NCBI RefSeq assembly: GCF_009729855.1
Contig: NZ_WODA01000006.1
Coordinates: 124,001 to 188,000, forward strand
Reading direction: 5' to 3'
Length of the DNA: 64,000 nucleotides
From: Agromyces luteolus
GTDB lineage: Bacteria > Actinomycetota > Actinomycetes > Actinomycetales > Microbacteriaceae
Shown: positions 15,152 through 25,424 of the stretch, piece after piece
Layout: each line of letters starts with the position of its first letter
Position numbering within the stretch: the stretch's first letter is position 1
Notes under the pieces: model-generated
Seen by the model: only the letters and a program-made list of their open reading frames with translations
Told to the model about the DNA's origin: nothing
The model's database searches: none
Position numbers and translations under genes: made by a program

Positions 15152-16655
15152 TCAGGAGCCCGTTGATCGGCCGCCGTCCGTCGACGTCGCCGAAGACGAG
15201 CGAGTCGCCATCGAGGTGCCACGCTGCGATGACATCGGCGGTCCGGAAGCAGTCCGCCGGGCACTCCACGTAGCGGCCATGCACCTCCTCGTCGTAGACG
15301 AAGGTCACGACGCCGTCACCGTTCGCCACGAGCCGCCCCGCCTCGAGGACGTGATCCGCGGGCAGCTGCGCGTTCCCGCAGTCGTCGTCGGGGTCGGACA
15401 GGACCTGGCACCGGAAGGCGTACGTGCCGTCGAGGATGTCCAGGGTCCAGGTTCCCGGGTAGCCGGGCTCCGCGGAGAGCTTCGCGTTCCGCACCTCGTC
15501 CGCGGTCACCTCGACGCGGTAGCGACCGTCCGGCGGCAGGGCGGCATCGCGCTGCTCGGCCGTCGGCTCCAGGGCGCTCGGGTCGTCGCAGCCCTCGGGG
15601 ATCGTCGGGGTGTAGACCTCAGGGTGCCGTTCGGCCACCGAGAGGACGACCTCGAGCAGTTCCGCCTCGTCCGGGTCGTTCGCGAGTCCATCGAGGACCG
15701 GAGCCGCTTCCGCACGCAAGGCGTCGATCGACGCGTCGCCGGCGAGGACGAACCTGACATCGTTCTCGCAGAGTTCCTCCGTCGCGACCGATTCGTCGTA
15801 GTCGCCCGACATCGATTCCTCGACGGCGAGTCTCGCCGCCGATTCGATCCATTCCCGCTGCTCGTCCGGCAGCGACTCGAGCTTCGCCCGATTCATGGAC
15901 AGGACGAGCACCTTCGGCCAGAGCACGACATCGGCGGCGACCCACGGAGCCTCCGTGGTCAGGCCGATCTGCTGGTAGTGCCGGATGTCGAACTCCGCCC
16001 CGTCCAACCCGCCTGCACGAAGCTGATCGGACCAGTTCGCGCCGGCCACGACCGCGCGACCCCCGAAGGACTCGACGGCGAGCTGCTGCACGGGAGAGTT
16101 GAACACGCGGAACCGCACCCCGTCCCAGTCCGCCGGCTCGAGAAGCGGGCCCTCGGCCGAGAAGGGGCGACGAAGCGGTCCGATCAGCAGGCCCAGCGAC
16201 TCCAGTCCGGCCTCGTCGAGTCGCTCCGCGATCATCTTCGGGGCCTCCCCCTCGATGAGCGCGCGCTGCGCGTCGTAGCTCATCAGCTGCAGCGGTGCCT
16301 CGACGGCACGCAGACCGTCGATGCCCGCGGCCGCGAACGCGCGCGTCGCGGGCCAGGCGAGGTCGACATCCCCGTCGACCACGGCCTGGACGAGGTCGGC
16401 CTCCGCCTCGGGACCCCCGTCCCCGTACCCGGTCTCGAGGACCACCTCGATGGCGCCGCCGCTCTCCGCCTCGAGCGCGTCCATGAACGCCGAGACGCCG
16501 ACGAGCTGCCCCGTGGGGTTCACCTCCCCGTCGATCGTCGCGATCCTGAGCGTGAGCGTCGACGATCCGGTGCGATCCGCACCGGTCGCGCACCCGGCGG
16601 TGAACGCGACCGCAGCGACGGCGACCAACATGGTGGCTCTCGTGATCCGCATCAT
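15105..16655 (-). CDS. DctP-like (TRAP-type) substrate-binding lipoprotein with extra C-terminal domain
   Basis: Secreted lipoprotein of 516 residues; lipobox TAGC with Cys22. Residues 35-370 match TRAP solute-binding proteins: DLVQAVVDGDVDLAWPATRAF, LLIGPLRRPF, the WDGVRFRVFNSPVQQLAVESFGGRAV signature and the SMNRAKLESLPDEQREWI helix. No DctQ or DctM membrane subunits lie nearby, so it is probably not part of a transporter. A non-standard domain of about 130 residues follows (from DGRYRVEV), rich in beta-strand patterns (GTWTLDILDGTYAF, VTFVYDE, AWHLDGDSLVFGDVDG) and lipocalin-like in style. It is encoded between the two kinase halves on the opposite strand and may be their periplasmic ligand sensor. 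RBS GGGGAGGGG precedes the ATG. Confidence 0.85.
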   Translation of the reverse strand: MMRITRATMLVAVAAVAFTAGCATGADRTGSSTLTLRIATIDGEVNPTGQLVGVSAFMDALEAESGGAIEVVLETGYGDGGPEAEADLVQAVVDGDVDLAWPATRAFAAAGIDGLRAVEAPLQLMSYDAQRALIEGEAPKMIAERLDEAGLESLGLLIGPLRRPFSAEGPLLEPADWDGVRFRVFNSPVQQLAVESFGGRAVVAGANWSDQLRAGGLDGAEFDIRHYQQIGLTTEAPWVAADVVLWPKVLVLSMNRAKLESLPDEQREWIESAARLAVEESMSGDYDESVATEELCENDVRFVLAGDASIDALRAEAAPVLDGLANDPDEAELLEVVLSVAERHPEVYTPTIPEGCDDPSALEPTAEQRDAALPPDGRYRVEVTADEVRNAKLSAEPGYPGTWTLDILDGTYAFRCQVLSDPDDDCGNAQLPADHVLEAGRLVANGDGVVTFVYDEEVHGRYVECPADCFRTADVIAAWHLDGDSLVFGDVDGRRPINGLLIIEPWMRIGDAEPPR

Positions 16656-16778
16656 GACCACCCCTCCCCGATTCTGGACCCGATGCGTCGAGACTCGCCA
16701 CCGATCCGGCGGGCGGGCACCGTGCCGGCGCGGTCTCCGGCCGGGGAAAACACGGAACCCTCGCACGACGCCGATCGC

Positions 16779-16784
16779 TACGAT
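16779..16784 (+). promoter_or_regulatory. leaderless -10 element for split-kinase His half
   Basis: TACGAT, 6 nt before the ATG at 16791. It lies in the 135-bp divergent region shared with the DctP-like gene. Confidence 0.55.
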
Positions 16785-16790
16785 CGCACC

Positions 16791-18173
16791 ATGACCGCAC
16801 GGTCGGGGGTCCGCGACCCCTGGGACGGTCCTCGGACCGATCCATCCGACGATGCGTCGCCGCGACGAGCTCCGGCCGCATCCGGCCTGATCGCGGCCGC
16901 CGTGGCGAGCGCGGTCGCCGCGACCGCCGCGACCGGCGTCCTGCTCTACGCGATGCGATCCGATCGGCTGGTCGCCCGTGAGCCGCTCGTGGCCTGGGCC
17001 GAATCGCTCGCGATCGCGCTCCTCGTGGGCGGGGCGTGGCTGTCGGCACGACGCCCCGTCCTGGCCGGCGCCTGCGCGGTCGCGACGGTCGGCATCGGAG
17101 TGCCCGTGCTCGCCGGGGCATCCGTCGCGCCCGCGGTCGCGACCACCGTCGGGATCGGGCTGGCGCCGCTGACGGTCGCCGCTGCCGCGGTCGTGACGAT
17201 GGAGTACGCGGGACTCGGTGGTCGGTCCGTCCGCGCCGTGCTCTGGGGTGTCGCATCGGCGGCGGCGGCGTTCATCGTCATCACGGTCGACCCGATCGAC
17301 GAAGCCTCGTGTCTTCGCCGGTGCCCCGACGTGGCCGGTCCGATGTCGGGACTCGTCGGCTCGGACGTCGCCGTCGCGTTCGGGGCGATCGCGTCGCTCC
17401 TCTGCGTGGCGATCGCCGCCGGTGCGGTGGCCCGTGGACGCCGTGGCCTCACCGGGGCGGCGGGCCCGGCGGTGATCGCGGCGGTGACAGCGGGCGCGGT
17501 GATGGCGGTCGGGCAGGTGGTCAGGGCGGCCTCGTGGGGACACATCGGTGCGTGGCCGTGGGGCGCGGCCGCGCTGGCCGCGGGCGCCGGGCTCCTCGGC
17601 GCGACCGTCGTCGCGGAACGTCTCGATCGGATCCGCACGACGGCCGACGTGCGCCGGCTGGCGCAGCGGCTGCGGGTGCGAGGGGCCGGGCGAGCCGTGT
17701 TCCCGTCGCTGGACGAGCCGGGTTGGCTCGATGGCGACGGCTCGTCGGTGGATGACGTCTCGGGGTTCCGTACGGAGGTCTCCGACGACCTCGGCGTGAT
17801 CGCCAGGCTCGCACTCGGCCGTCGCGACCGCTCCCTGCGCGCCGCGGACCTCGACCCCGCCGACCTCCTCGCCATCCGCAACGCGCGGATGACGGCATCC
17901 GCCCTCGCCCGAGTGCGCTGGCTCGAGGAATCGCGGCGGCTCGTGATCGCGTCGACCGAGCGCGAGCGCGAGCGCGTCGAGCACGACCTCCACGACGGCG
18001 CGCAGCAACGGCTCGTGAGCGCCCTCCTGTTCCTCGCCGTCGCACGACGGCAGCTCGGCGACTCCGGGGCGCTCTCCGAAGCGGAGTCGCAGATCAGGAC
18101 GGCGCTCGAGCGCCTGCGCGCTCTCTCGCACCGACCCCGCCCGCACGACCGAGAGGATGGTCCCAGCACATGA
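16791..18173 (+). CDS. membrane histidine-kinase-like protein with phosphoacceptor helix but no HATPase domain
   Basis: A 460-residue protein. The N-terminal ~45 residues are cytoplasmic and polar, then about seven or eight hydrophobic segments run to residue 280. A cytoplasmic domain of about 90 residues leads to a canonical HisKA_3 helix, RERERVEHDLHDGAQQRLV, with phosphoacceptor His401. The second helix of the hairpin ends at RTALERLRALSH and the protein stops 15 residues later, exactly where the ATPase domain should begin. No remnant of N or G boxes exists before the stop. The ATG of the response regulator overlaps this stop (ATGA, 18170-18173), so truncation by a late frameshift is unlikely. 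The missing domain occurs in the protein at 13541-15151. Confidence 0.87.
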   Translation: MTARSGVRDPWDGPRTDPSDDASPRRAPAASGLIAAAVASAVAATAATGVLLYAMRSDRLVAREPLVAWAESLAIALLVGGAWLSARRPVLAGACAVATVGIGVPVLAGASVAPAVATTVGIGLAPLTVAAAAVVTMEYAGLGGRSVRAVLWGVASAAAAFIVITVDPIDEASCLRRCPDVAGPMSGLVGSDVAVAFGAIASLLCVAIAAGAVARGRRGLTGAAGPAVIAAVTAGAVMAVGQVVRAASWGHIGAWPWGAAALAAGAGLLGATVVAERLDRIRTTADVRRLAQRLRVRGAGRAVFPSLDEPGWLDGDGSSVDDVSGFRTEVSDDLGVIARLALGRRDRSLRAADLDPADLLAIRNARMTASALARVRWLEESRRLVIASTERERERVEHDLHDGAQQRLVSALLFLAVARRQLGDSGALSEAESQIRTALERLRALSHRPRPHDREDGPST

Positions 18174-18838
18174 CCCGGGAGCAGGGGATCATCCCGCTCA
18201 GGATCGTCCTCGCCGACGACGCTCCGCTCATCCGCCGCGGCATCGCCCTGCTGCTCGAGGGCTCGGGCGCCGAGGTCGCGGGCGAGGCCGACGACGCCGC
18301 AGGACTCCTCCGGCTCGTCGAGAGCCGGCACCCCGACATCGCGGTCGTCGACATCCGCATGCCGCCGACGTTCACCGACGAGGGGGTCGTGGCGGCGCGG
18401 ACCATCCGCGAGCGCCATCCGTCGACCTCGGTCATCCTGCTCAGCCAGCACATGGACGTCGCGACCGCCGCCGAGGTGCTCGCCGAGCCGTCCGGCGGCG
18501 TGGCGTACCTCCTGAAGGAGCGGGTGTCCGACATCGGCGTGCTCATCGACGCGATGCACCGCGTCCGCCGCGGCGAGGTGGTGCTCGACCCGACGCTCGT
18601 GTCCGCGCTCATGCGCGGCACGACCGATTCGCCCATCGACCGGCTCACGCCCCGCGAACGCGAGGTGCTCGCCGCGATGGCGGAGGGCCGCTCGAACGCG
18701 GGCATCGCGCACGCGCTCTTCATCAGCGAGCGCACCGTCGAGTCGATCTCGGCGTCGGTGTTCCAGAAGCTCGGGCTCGAGCCGTCCGGGGACCAGAACA
18801 GGCGGGTGCAGGCCGTGCTCCGGTACCTCGATCGGTGA
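18170..18838 (+). CDS. LuxR-family response regulator of the split-kinase system
   Basis: A 222-residue regulator. The receiver has acidic residues Asp16/Asp17, phosphoacceptor Asp61 in IAVVDIRMPP, Ser in VILLSQH and Lys in YLLKERV. The linker is short and the LuxR helix-turn-helix (TPREREVLAAMAEGRSNAGIA to VESISASVFQKLGL) follows. It is translationally coupled to the His-containing kinase half, which should be its direct phosphodonor. The genes it controls cannot be read from sequence; its own island and the convergent esterase 16 bp downstream are candidates. Confidence 0.93.
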   Translation: MTREQGIIPLRIVLADDAPLIRRGIALLLEGSGAEVAGEADDAAGLLRLVESRHPDIAVVDIRMPPTFTDEGVVAARTIRERHPSTSVILLSQHMDVATAAEVLAEPSGGVAYLLKERVSDIGVLIDAMHRVRRGEVVLDPTLVSALMRGTTDSPIDRLTPREREVLAAMAEGRSNAGIAHALFISERTVESISASVFQKLGLEPSGDQNRRVQAVLRYLDR

Positions 18839-18854
18839 CGGCCGCCGTGCGCGC

Positions 18855-20414
18855 TCACACGTGCGGCACGAACTCCTGCCACGCGCGCCGCTTCTTCCGC
18901 CTGGGGTCGGCGACGACGCGGTCGACGGCGTCGAACACGAGCGTCCGGCGGTCGCCCTCGTCGTAGCGCGGCCAGTCGGGGCCGGGTGCGCCGGATGCCG
19001 CGAGGCCGGCCCAGTGCGCCTGCATCCGCCGCCCGACCGCGCGGAACATGCGCCGGCCGCCGAGCAGCGTCAACCCGGCCCCGACCGGGGTGTCGAACTT
19101 CTCGAACAGCGCGAACAGCTCGAGGCCGTGGGTCGCGTCGAGGCCGAGCCATCGCGCCGCGCGCGGCGCGGCGTCGAACCGGTAGCACCAGGTCGGCGCG
19201 TAGCGGGAGTGCCGCTCGGCGACCTTCACGCTCGGGAACCAGAACGTGAAGTCGCCCGCGAAGTCGGCGGCCGCGCGGCGCTCGGGCAACCCGGGGTAGC
19301 GCGCCTTGATCGCCTTGCGCGAGCGCTTCGCGGTGTTGGCGAAGATGGCGCGGATCCGCGGCTTCGTGGTCGGCAGGATGTCGATGCGCCCCTCGAACAG
19401 CGAGCCCTCGCGGTCGTTCGTGCCGATGACGAGCGGCACGCGGTGGGCGAGCCCGTCGCGGAACGCGTCGAGCGGTCGGTGCGGCAGGAAGTCGCCGTCG
19501 ATCACGGGCGCGAGCGCGATCGTGCCCGGATTCTCATCCGGCGTGCGGACGGTGAGCTCGGTCGTCGCGTCGGCCAGGCGCATCGGATCGGTCGAGCGCA
19601 GCATGGCCGCGGCATCCTCGGGCGCCTCGCTGTCGAGGTCGTCGTCGTCGACGAGTCGGGCGAGGATCCGCACGTACTCGGCCGCCCACTTCTGCGCGAT
19701 CTCCGGCGCGTAGACGGCGTTCGCGGGCGAGCTCTGCGCGATCGCGCGCGAGAAGAGCCCCTCGGCCGCGGGCACCGTGAGCAGCGTCGTCACCGAGTTG
19801 CCGCCTGACGACTCGCCGAAGAGCGTGACGCGGTCGGGATCGCCGCCGAAGGCGCGGATGTTGCGGCGCACCCACTCGAGCGCCGCGACCTGGTCGCGCA
19901 GTCCCAGGTTCACCTCGAACGGATGCCCCGGGCGCGAGTACGCGCGGAAGTCGAGCCAGCCGAGCGCGCCGAGCCGGTAGTCGATGCCGACGTAGACGAC
20001 GCCGTGCTCCCGTGCCATCCGCTCGCCCTGCCTCGGGTACTCGGCGGCCGAGCCGACGCTGTAGGCGCCGCCGTGCACGAACACCATGACCGGGCGGAGC
20101 CCGCCGTCCTCGCCGTCGGCGTCCGGCGCGGTGACGTTCAGGTGCAGGCAGTCCTCGCTGCGCTCGAGGTGCTCCTCCGCGCCCAGGAACTGCCCCCGCC
20201 GGTGCTGGGGCGCCACGGGCCCGAAGGCGGCGGCGTCGCGGATGCCGCCCCACGGCGCGGGTGCCGCGGACGCCCGGAATCGCAGGTCGCCGACCGGCGC
20301 CGCGGCGTAGGGGATGCCGCGCCACTGCCGCGTCCCGCGCCTGCGCCGTCCTCGGATCGCACCGCCGTCGAACTCGACGATCATCGACCGGTCCGCCCGC
20401 GCCCCCACCGACAT
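18855..20414 (-). CDS. carboxylesterase type B family protein
   Basis: Alpha/beta hydrolase of 519 residues. The family opening GAIRGRRRRGTRQWRGIPYAAAPVGDLRF, the disulfide-loop region SEDCLHLNV, the oxyanion hole VFVHGGAYSVGS and the nucleophile elbow VTLFGESSGGNSV are all present. The catalytic acid and histidine lie in the C-terminal half (GTNDREGSLF; DATHGLELFALF). No signal peptide is seen, so it is probably cytoplasmic, unlike many secreted members. TACGGT lies 7 nt before the ATG at 20414; a second ATG at 20384 is a weaker alternative. An 838-residue frame reaching to 21371 is rejected because it runs through the MFS gene on the other strand. Confidence 0.88.
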   Translation of the reverse strand: MSVGARADRSMIVEFDGGAIRGRRRRGTRQWRGIPYAAAPVGDLRFRASAAPAPWGGIRDAAAFGPVAPQHRRGQFLGAEEHLERSEDCLHLNVTAPDADGEDGGLRPVMVFVHGGAYSVGSAAEYPRQGERMAREHGVVYVGIDYRLGALGWLDFRAYSRPGHPFEVNLGLRDQVAALEWVRRNIRAFGGDPDRVTLFGESSGGNSVTTLLTVPAAEGLFSRAIAQSSPANAVYAPEIAQKWAAEYVRILARLVDDDDLDSEAPEDAAAMLRSTDPMRLADATTELTVRTPDENPGTIALAPVIDGDFLPHRPLDAFRDGLAHRVPLVIGTNDREGSLFEGRIDILPTTKPRIRAIFANTAKRSRKAIKARYPGLPERRAAADFAGDFTFWFPSVKVAERHSRYAPTWCYRFDAAPRAARWLGLDATHGLELFALFEKFDTPVGAGLTLLGGRRMFRAVGRRMQAHWAGLAASGAPGPDWPRYDEGDRRTLVFDAVDRVVADPRRKKRRAWQEFVPHV

Positions 20415-20421
20415 GACCACG

Positions 20422-20427
20422 ACCGTA
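20422..20427 (-). promoter_or_regulatory. leaderless -10 element for carboxylesterase
   Basis: TACGGT on the minus strand, 7 nt before the ATG at 20414. Confidence 0.55.
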
Positions 20428-20507
20428 GGTCGCCCGGGTGAACGGGCGGTGGCGGATGCCGCGGCCTCCGTCGCATCGCAGGCTCGTGCGGTGTCGGCGG
20501 GATCGGG

Positions 20508-20513
20508 CAGACT
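20508..20513 (+). promoter_or_regulatory. leaderless -10 element for MFS gene
   Basis: CAGACT, 6 nt before the GTG at 20520; a weak hexamer that keeps the A2 and T6 positions. Confidence 0.35.
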
Positions 20514-20519
20514 GCACTG

Positions 20520-21788
20520 GTGAGCGGCATGACGGGCTTCTGGAACGCGCTCCCGACCGAGGGCAGGTGGCTGCTGTCGACCGTCGCCATCCAGACGCTC
20601 GGGCGCGGGCTCACGCTCCCGTTCACGATCATCTACCTGCACGAGGTGCGCGGCTTCGACCTCGCTCTCTCGGGCGCGCTCATGAGCGTCATCGCCGTCA
20701 CCGCGCTCGTCGTCACGGGTCCGGGCGGCACGCTCATCGACCGCTACGGCGCGCGCTCGGTGCTCCTCGTCGGCCTCACCGCCATGATCGCGGGCTGCGC
20801 CCTGCTCGCGTACGCGACCCATCCGGCGGTCGCGGCGATCGCGCTCGTGCTCATGGGCGTGAACTTCGGCGTCTCGTGGCCGGGGTTCAACGCGCTCATC
20901 GCCACGGTCGTCGACGGCGAGATCCGGCAGCAGTACTTCGGGATCAACTTCGCCCTCGTCAACCTGGGCATCGGCGTCGGCGGGATCATCGGCGGGTTCA
21001 CCGTCGACGTCGACGAACCGGCGACGTTCACGACGATCTTCCTCGTCGACGCGGCGAGCCAGCTGATCCCGATGGCGCTGCTGCTCGGTCCGCTCCGGCG
21101 CGTCCGCACGCAGGGCTCCGGCGACGACCGCGCCGAGGACGGCGACGCGGTGAGCTACCGGGCGATCCTCCGCCGCCCGGCGATCCTCTGGCTGACCCTG
21201 CTCACCTTCATCGCGATGTTCATCGGCTACGGCCAGATGGAGGCGGGGTTCCCGGCCTTCGCCCGGCAGGTCTCCGAGGTCTCCACGCAGGTCGTCGGCT
21301 TCTCGTTCGCGGTCAACACGGCCGTGATCGTGCTGCTCCAGTTCACGGTGCTGAAGCTGATCGCGGGCCACCGGCGCACGCGCGTGATGCAGGTCATGGC
21401 GCTCGTCTGGGCCGCGTCGTGGCTGGTCCTCGGCGCGACGGGCCTGCTCCCCGGCTCACTCGCCGCCGCGATCGGCGTGCTCGCGTTCATGGGCGTCTTC
21501 GCCTTCGGCGAGACCATGCTGCAGCCGACTGTGCCCGCGATGTACAACGACCTCGCGACCGACCGGAACCGCGGACGGGTGAACGCCGTCAACGCCGCCG
21601 CGTTCCAGGGCGGGGCCATCACGGGCCCGATCGCCGCGGGCCTCCTGCTCGACCAGGGCTGGGATGCGGGGTACATCGCGACGATGGTGGCCGGCTGCGT
21701 GGCGATCATCGTGCTCGCGATCGCCCTCGAGCGCCGGGTGTCCGCCGCCGCCAACGGCGTGCCGGAGCCGGCGGCGGTCGTCGAGTAG
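20520..21788 (+). CDS. MFS transporter (drug exporter-like)
   Basis: A 422-residue twelve-segment major facilitator. The loop between segments 2 and 3 reads GPGGTLIDRYGARSVLL, close to motif A (GxxxDRxGRR). The fifth helix region has NFGVSWPGFNALIATVVDG, and QQYFGINFALVNLGIGVGGIIGG resembles the antiporter motif C. The C-terminal half includes LQPTVPAMYNDLATDRNRGRVNAVNAAAFQGGAITGP, typical of DHA1-type exporters. A GTG start at 20520 is used; the internal ATG three codons later is an alternative. Divergent from the esterase. Substrate unknown. Confidence 0.87.
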   Translation: MSGMTGFWNALPTEGRWLLSTVAIQTLGRGLTLPFTIIYLHEVRGFDLALSGALMSVIAVTALVVTGPGGTLIDRYGARSVLLVGLTAMIAGCALLAYATHPAVAAIALVLMGVNFGVSWPGFNALIATVVDGEIRQQYFGINFALVNLGIGVGGIIGGFTVDVDEPATFTTIFLVDAASQLIPMALLLGPLRRVRTQGSGDDRAEDGDAVSYRAILRRPAILWLTLLTFIAMFIGYGQMEAGFPAFARQVSEVSTQVVGFSFAVNTAVIVLLQFTVLKLIAGHRRTRVMQVMALVWAASWLVLGATGLLPGSLAAAIGVLAFMGVFAFGETMLQPTVPAMYNDLATDRNRGRVNAVNAAAFQGGAITGPIAAGLLLDQGWDAGYIATMVAGCVAIIVLAIALERRVSAAANGVPEPAAVVE

Positions 21789-21953
21789 CCGAGCGGCCGA
21801 GGGTGCGGGAATCCCCGCCGGACGACCGCGCGACCACGGCGGCCCCGCAGAGACAGCACGGATGCGTCGATCCGACGGGTCGCCGTACCGTCGTCGCGGT
21901 CCGGACTCGTCGGGCCACGCGGTGCAGAACCGCGCGCGTGATCGGAGGATCTC

Positions 21954-22550
21954 ATGCAACGCAGGATCACTGTCGCAACCGTCGCCGCACTGCTCGGGGC
22001 GGCCGTCATCGCACCCGCCCCGGCATTCGCAGCCGGACCGCCCGAGGTGGACCACTTCGTCGAGACCGAGAGCCATATCGAGCAGGAGGCCCACGGCCCC
22101 GACTGGTGCGGCGGCGCGGTCGCGTTCGACGTGCTCTGGGATCGGCGGACCGAGGGGACCTTCGTCGGCCGGACGCGAGGGAACGGCCTGTCGTACGGCC
22201 TCGCGAACTTCCGTTCCGTCGAGGTGTACACCAACGTGGAGAACGGGAAGACGTACACGATCCAGTTCCGCGGCGGCGACCGTGAGAGCTCGATCGTCGA
22301 CAACGGGGACGGCACGCTCACCCTCACGGTCACGGTGACCGGCAGCACGCAGTACACCGGCCCGGACGGCCGACGCGTGTTCCTCGACGCCGGCGCCTTC
22401 TCCTTCTCGTTCCTGATCGACCACAACGGAACGCCGGGTGACCCCTCGGACGACCTCGAGCTCGAGTTCCTCGGGATCGACGGTCCGCACGGGCGGTTCG
22501 ACACCTGGGACCGCGACCTGTGCGCGGACATCGCCACGCTCCTCGGCTGA
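21954..22550 (+). CDS. secreted protein of unknown function
   Basis: I do not recognise a family. The 198-residue product has a clear Sec signal peptide (Arg-Arg followed by a hydrophobic stretch, cleavage near AFAAG at residues 24-28). The mature part of about 170 residues has two cysteines, one in PDWCGG and one in DLCADI near the C-terminus, which could form a disulfide. Alternating hydrophobic and polar stretches (GTLTLTVTVTGS, AFSFSFLIDHNG) suggest a beta-sandwich. The start has a strong RBS (GGAGG, 6 nt spacing). The 165 bp upstream contain a TACCGT hexamer near 21885 but no other feature. A rho-independent-type hairpin follows the stop. Confidence 0.75.
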   Translation: MQRRITVATVAALLGAAVIAPAPAFAAGPPEVDHFVETESHIEQEAHGPDWCGGAVAFDVLWDRRTEGTFVGRTRGNGLSYGLANFRSVEVYTNVENGKTYTIQFRGGDRESSIVDNGDGTLTLTVTVTGSTQYTGPDGRRVFLDAGAFSFSFLIDHNGTPGDPSDDLELEFLGIDGPHGRFDTWDRDLCADIATLLG

Positions 22551-22565
22551 CGACGCCCGGGCACC

Positions 22566-22596
22566 GGGGCCGCGCGGTGATCGCCGCCGCGGCCCC
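22566..22596. terminator. hairpin terminator between convergent genes
   Basis: Perfect 9-bp stem GGGGCCGCG (22566-22574) / CGCGGCCCC (22588-22596) between the secreted-protein gene and clpB. No U-tract, as is usual in high-GC actinobacteria. Confidence 0.6.
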
Positions 22597-22610
22597 GACG
22601 GAGGGGCAGC

Positions 22611-24830
<2,220 letters not shown>

Positions 24831-24847
24831 CGGGGCTCCTTTCGACA

Positions 24848-24872
24848 AAGTTGAGTGTACTACGCTCAACTT
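24848..24872. promoter_or_regulatory. HAIR-type HspR operator before clpB
   Basis: AAGTTGAG (24848-24855) / CTCAACTT (24865-24872). Read as HAIR it is GTTGAGT-N7-GCTCAAC, against the consensus CTTGAGT-N7-ACTCAAG. It ends 18 bp before the clpB start codon. Confidence 0.8.
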
Positions 24873-24964
24873 GTCATTCGTGAGCCCTGTTCCGGATGCC
24901 CCGGGAATCGCGAGCGGGCTGTGCGCGTTACCGTGGAGCACGGACCCGAACGAGGAGGAGACGG

Positions 24965-25414
24965 ATGCCGCTGCAGGGCGACTACGCGCCGAGCACATCG
25001 AAGTGGGCGCGCGACCAGGCCGAGACCTACGAGGCCACGGAGGGGCGCGAGGCGAACTCGCTGCGCGGCCGTCCCGTCATCGTGCTGACCACGGTCGGCG
25101 CGAAGAGCGGGAAGCTGCGCAAGACCGCGCTCATGCGCGTCGAGCACGAGGGCGAGTACGCGGTCGTCGCGTCGCAGGGCGGCGACCCCGAGCACCCGTC
25201 GTGGTACTTCAACATGAAGCAGCAGCCGCACGTCGAGCTGCAGGACCGCGCGGTCAAGCGCGACTACCTCGCGCGCGAGGTCACGGGCGCCGAGAAGGAC
25301 GCCTGGTGGTCCCGCGCCACCGAGGTCTGGCCCGACTACGACGGCTACCAGACGAAGACCGACCGGGAGATCCCGATCTTCGTGCTGTCGCCGTTCGAGC
25401 CCGGATCGGACTGA
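24965..25414 (+). CDS. deazaflavin (F420)-dependent nitroreductase-family protein
   Basis: A 149-residue split beta-barrel protein of the DDN/F420H2-dependent reductase group. It shows the pattern [50 protein letters not shown], in which [11 protein letters not shown] contacts the F420 phosphate and the Gly-Gly-Asp-Pro-HPSWYFN strand is a family hallmark. C-terminal IPIFVLSP completes it. F420-using enzymes of this kind are mainly actinobacterial. The RBS GAGGAGGAG lies before the ATG at 24965; TACCGT at 24929-24934 could be the -10. It is divergent from clpB, so heat-shock co-regulation from the HAIR site is possible but unproven. Confidence 0.9.
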   Translation: MPLQGDYAPSTSKWARDQAETYEATEGREANSLRGRPVIVLTTVGAKSGKLRKTALMRVEHEGEYAVVASQGGDPEHPSWYFNMKQQPHVELQDRAVKRDYLAREVTGAEKDAWWSRATEVWPDYDGYQTKTDREIPIFVLSPFEPGSD

Positions 25415-25424
25415 TCCCCGGGCG

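Noticed and set aside
15006..16790. Upstream extension of the His-containing kinase half
   Set aside because: Antisense to the DctP-like gene; TACGAT with leaderless spacing and the first hydrophobic segment place the start at 16791.
18100..18173. Frameshift as the cause of the missing ATPase domain
   Set aside because: Only about 40 bp separate the end of the dimerisation helices from the coupled regulator ATG, so there is no room for a displaced ATPase domain in another frame.
18855..21371. 838-codon minus-strand frame
   Set aside because: The part beyond 20414 is antisense to the MFS gene and shows an Arg/Asp/Glu-rich shadow composition.
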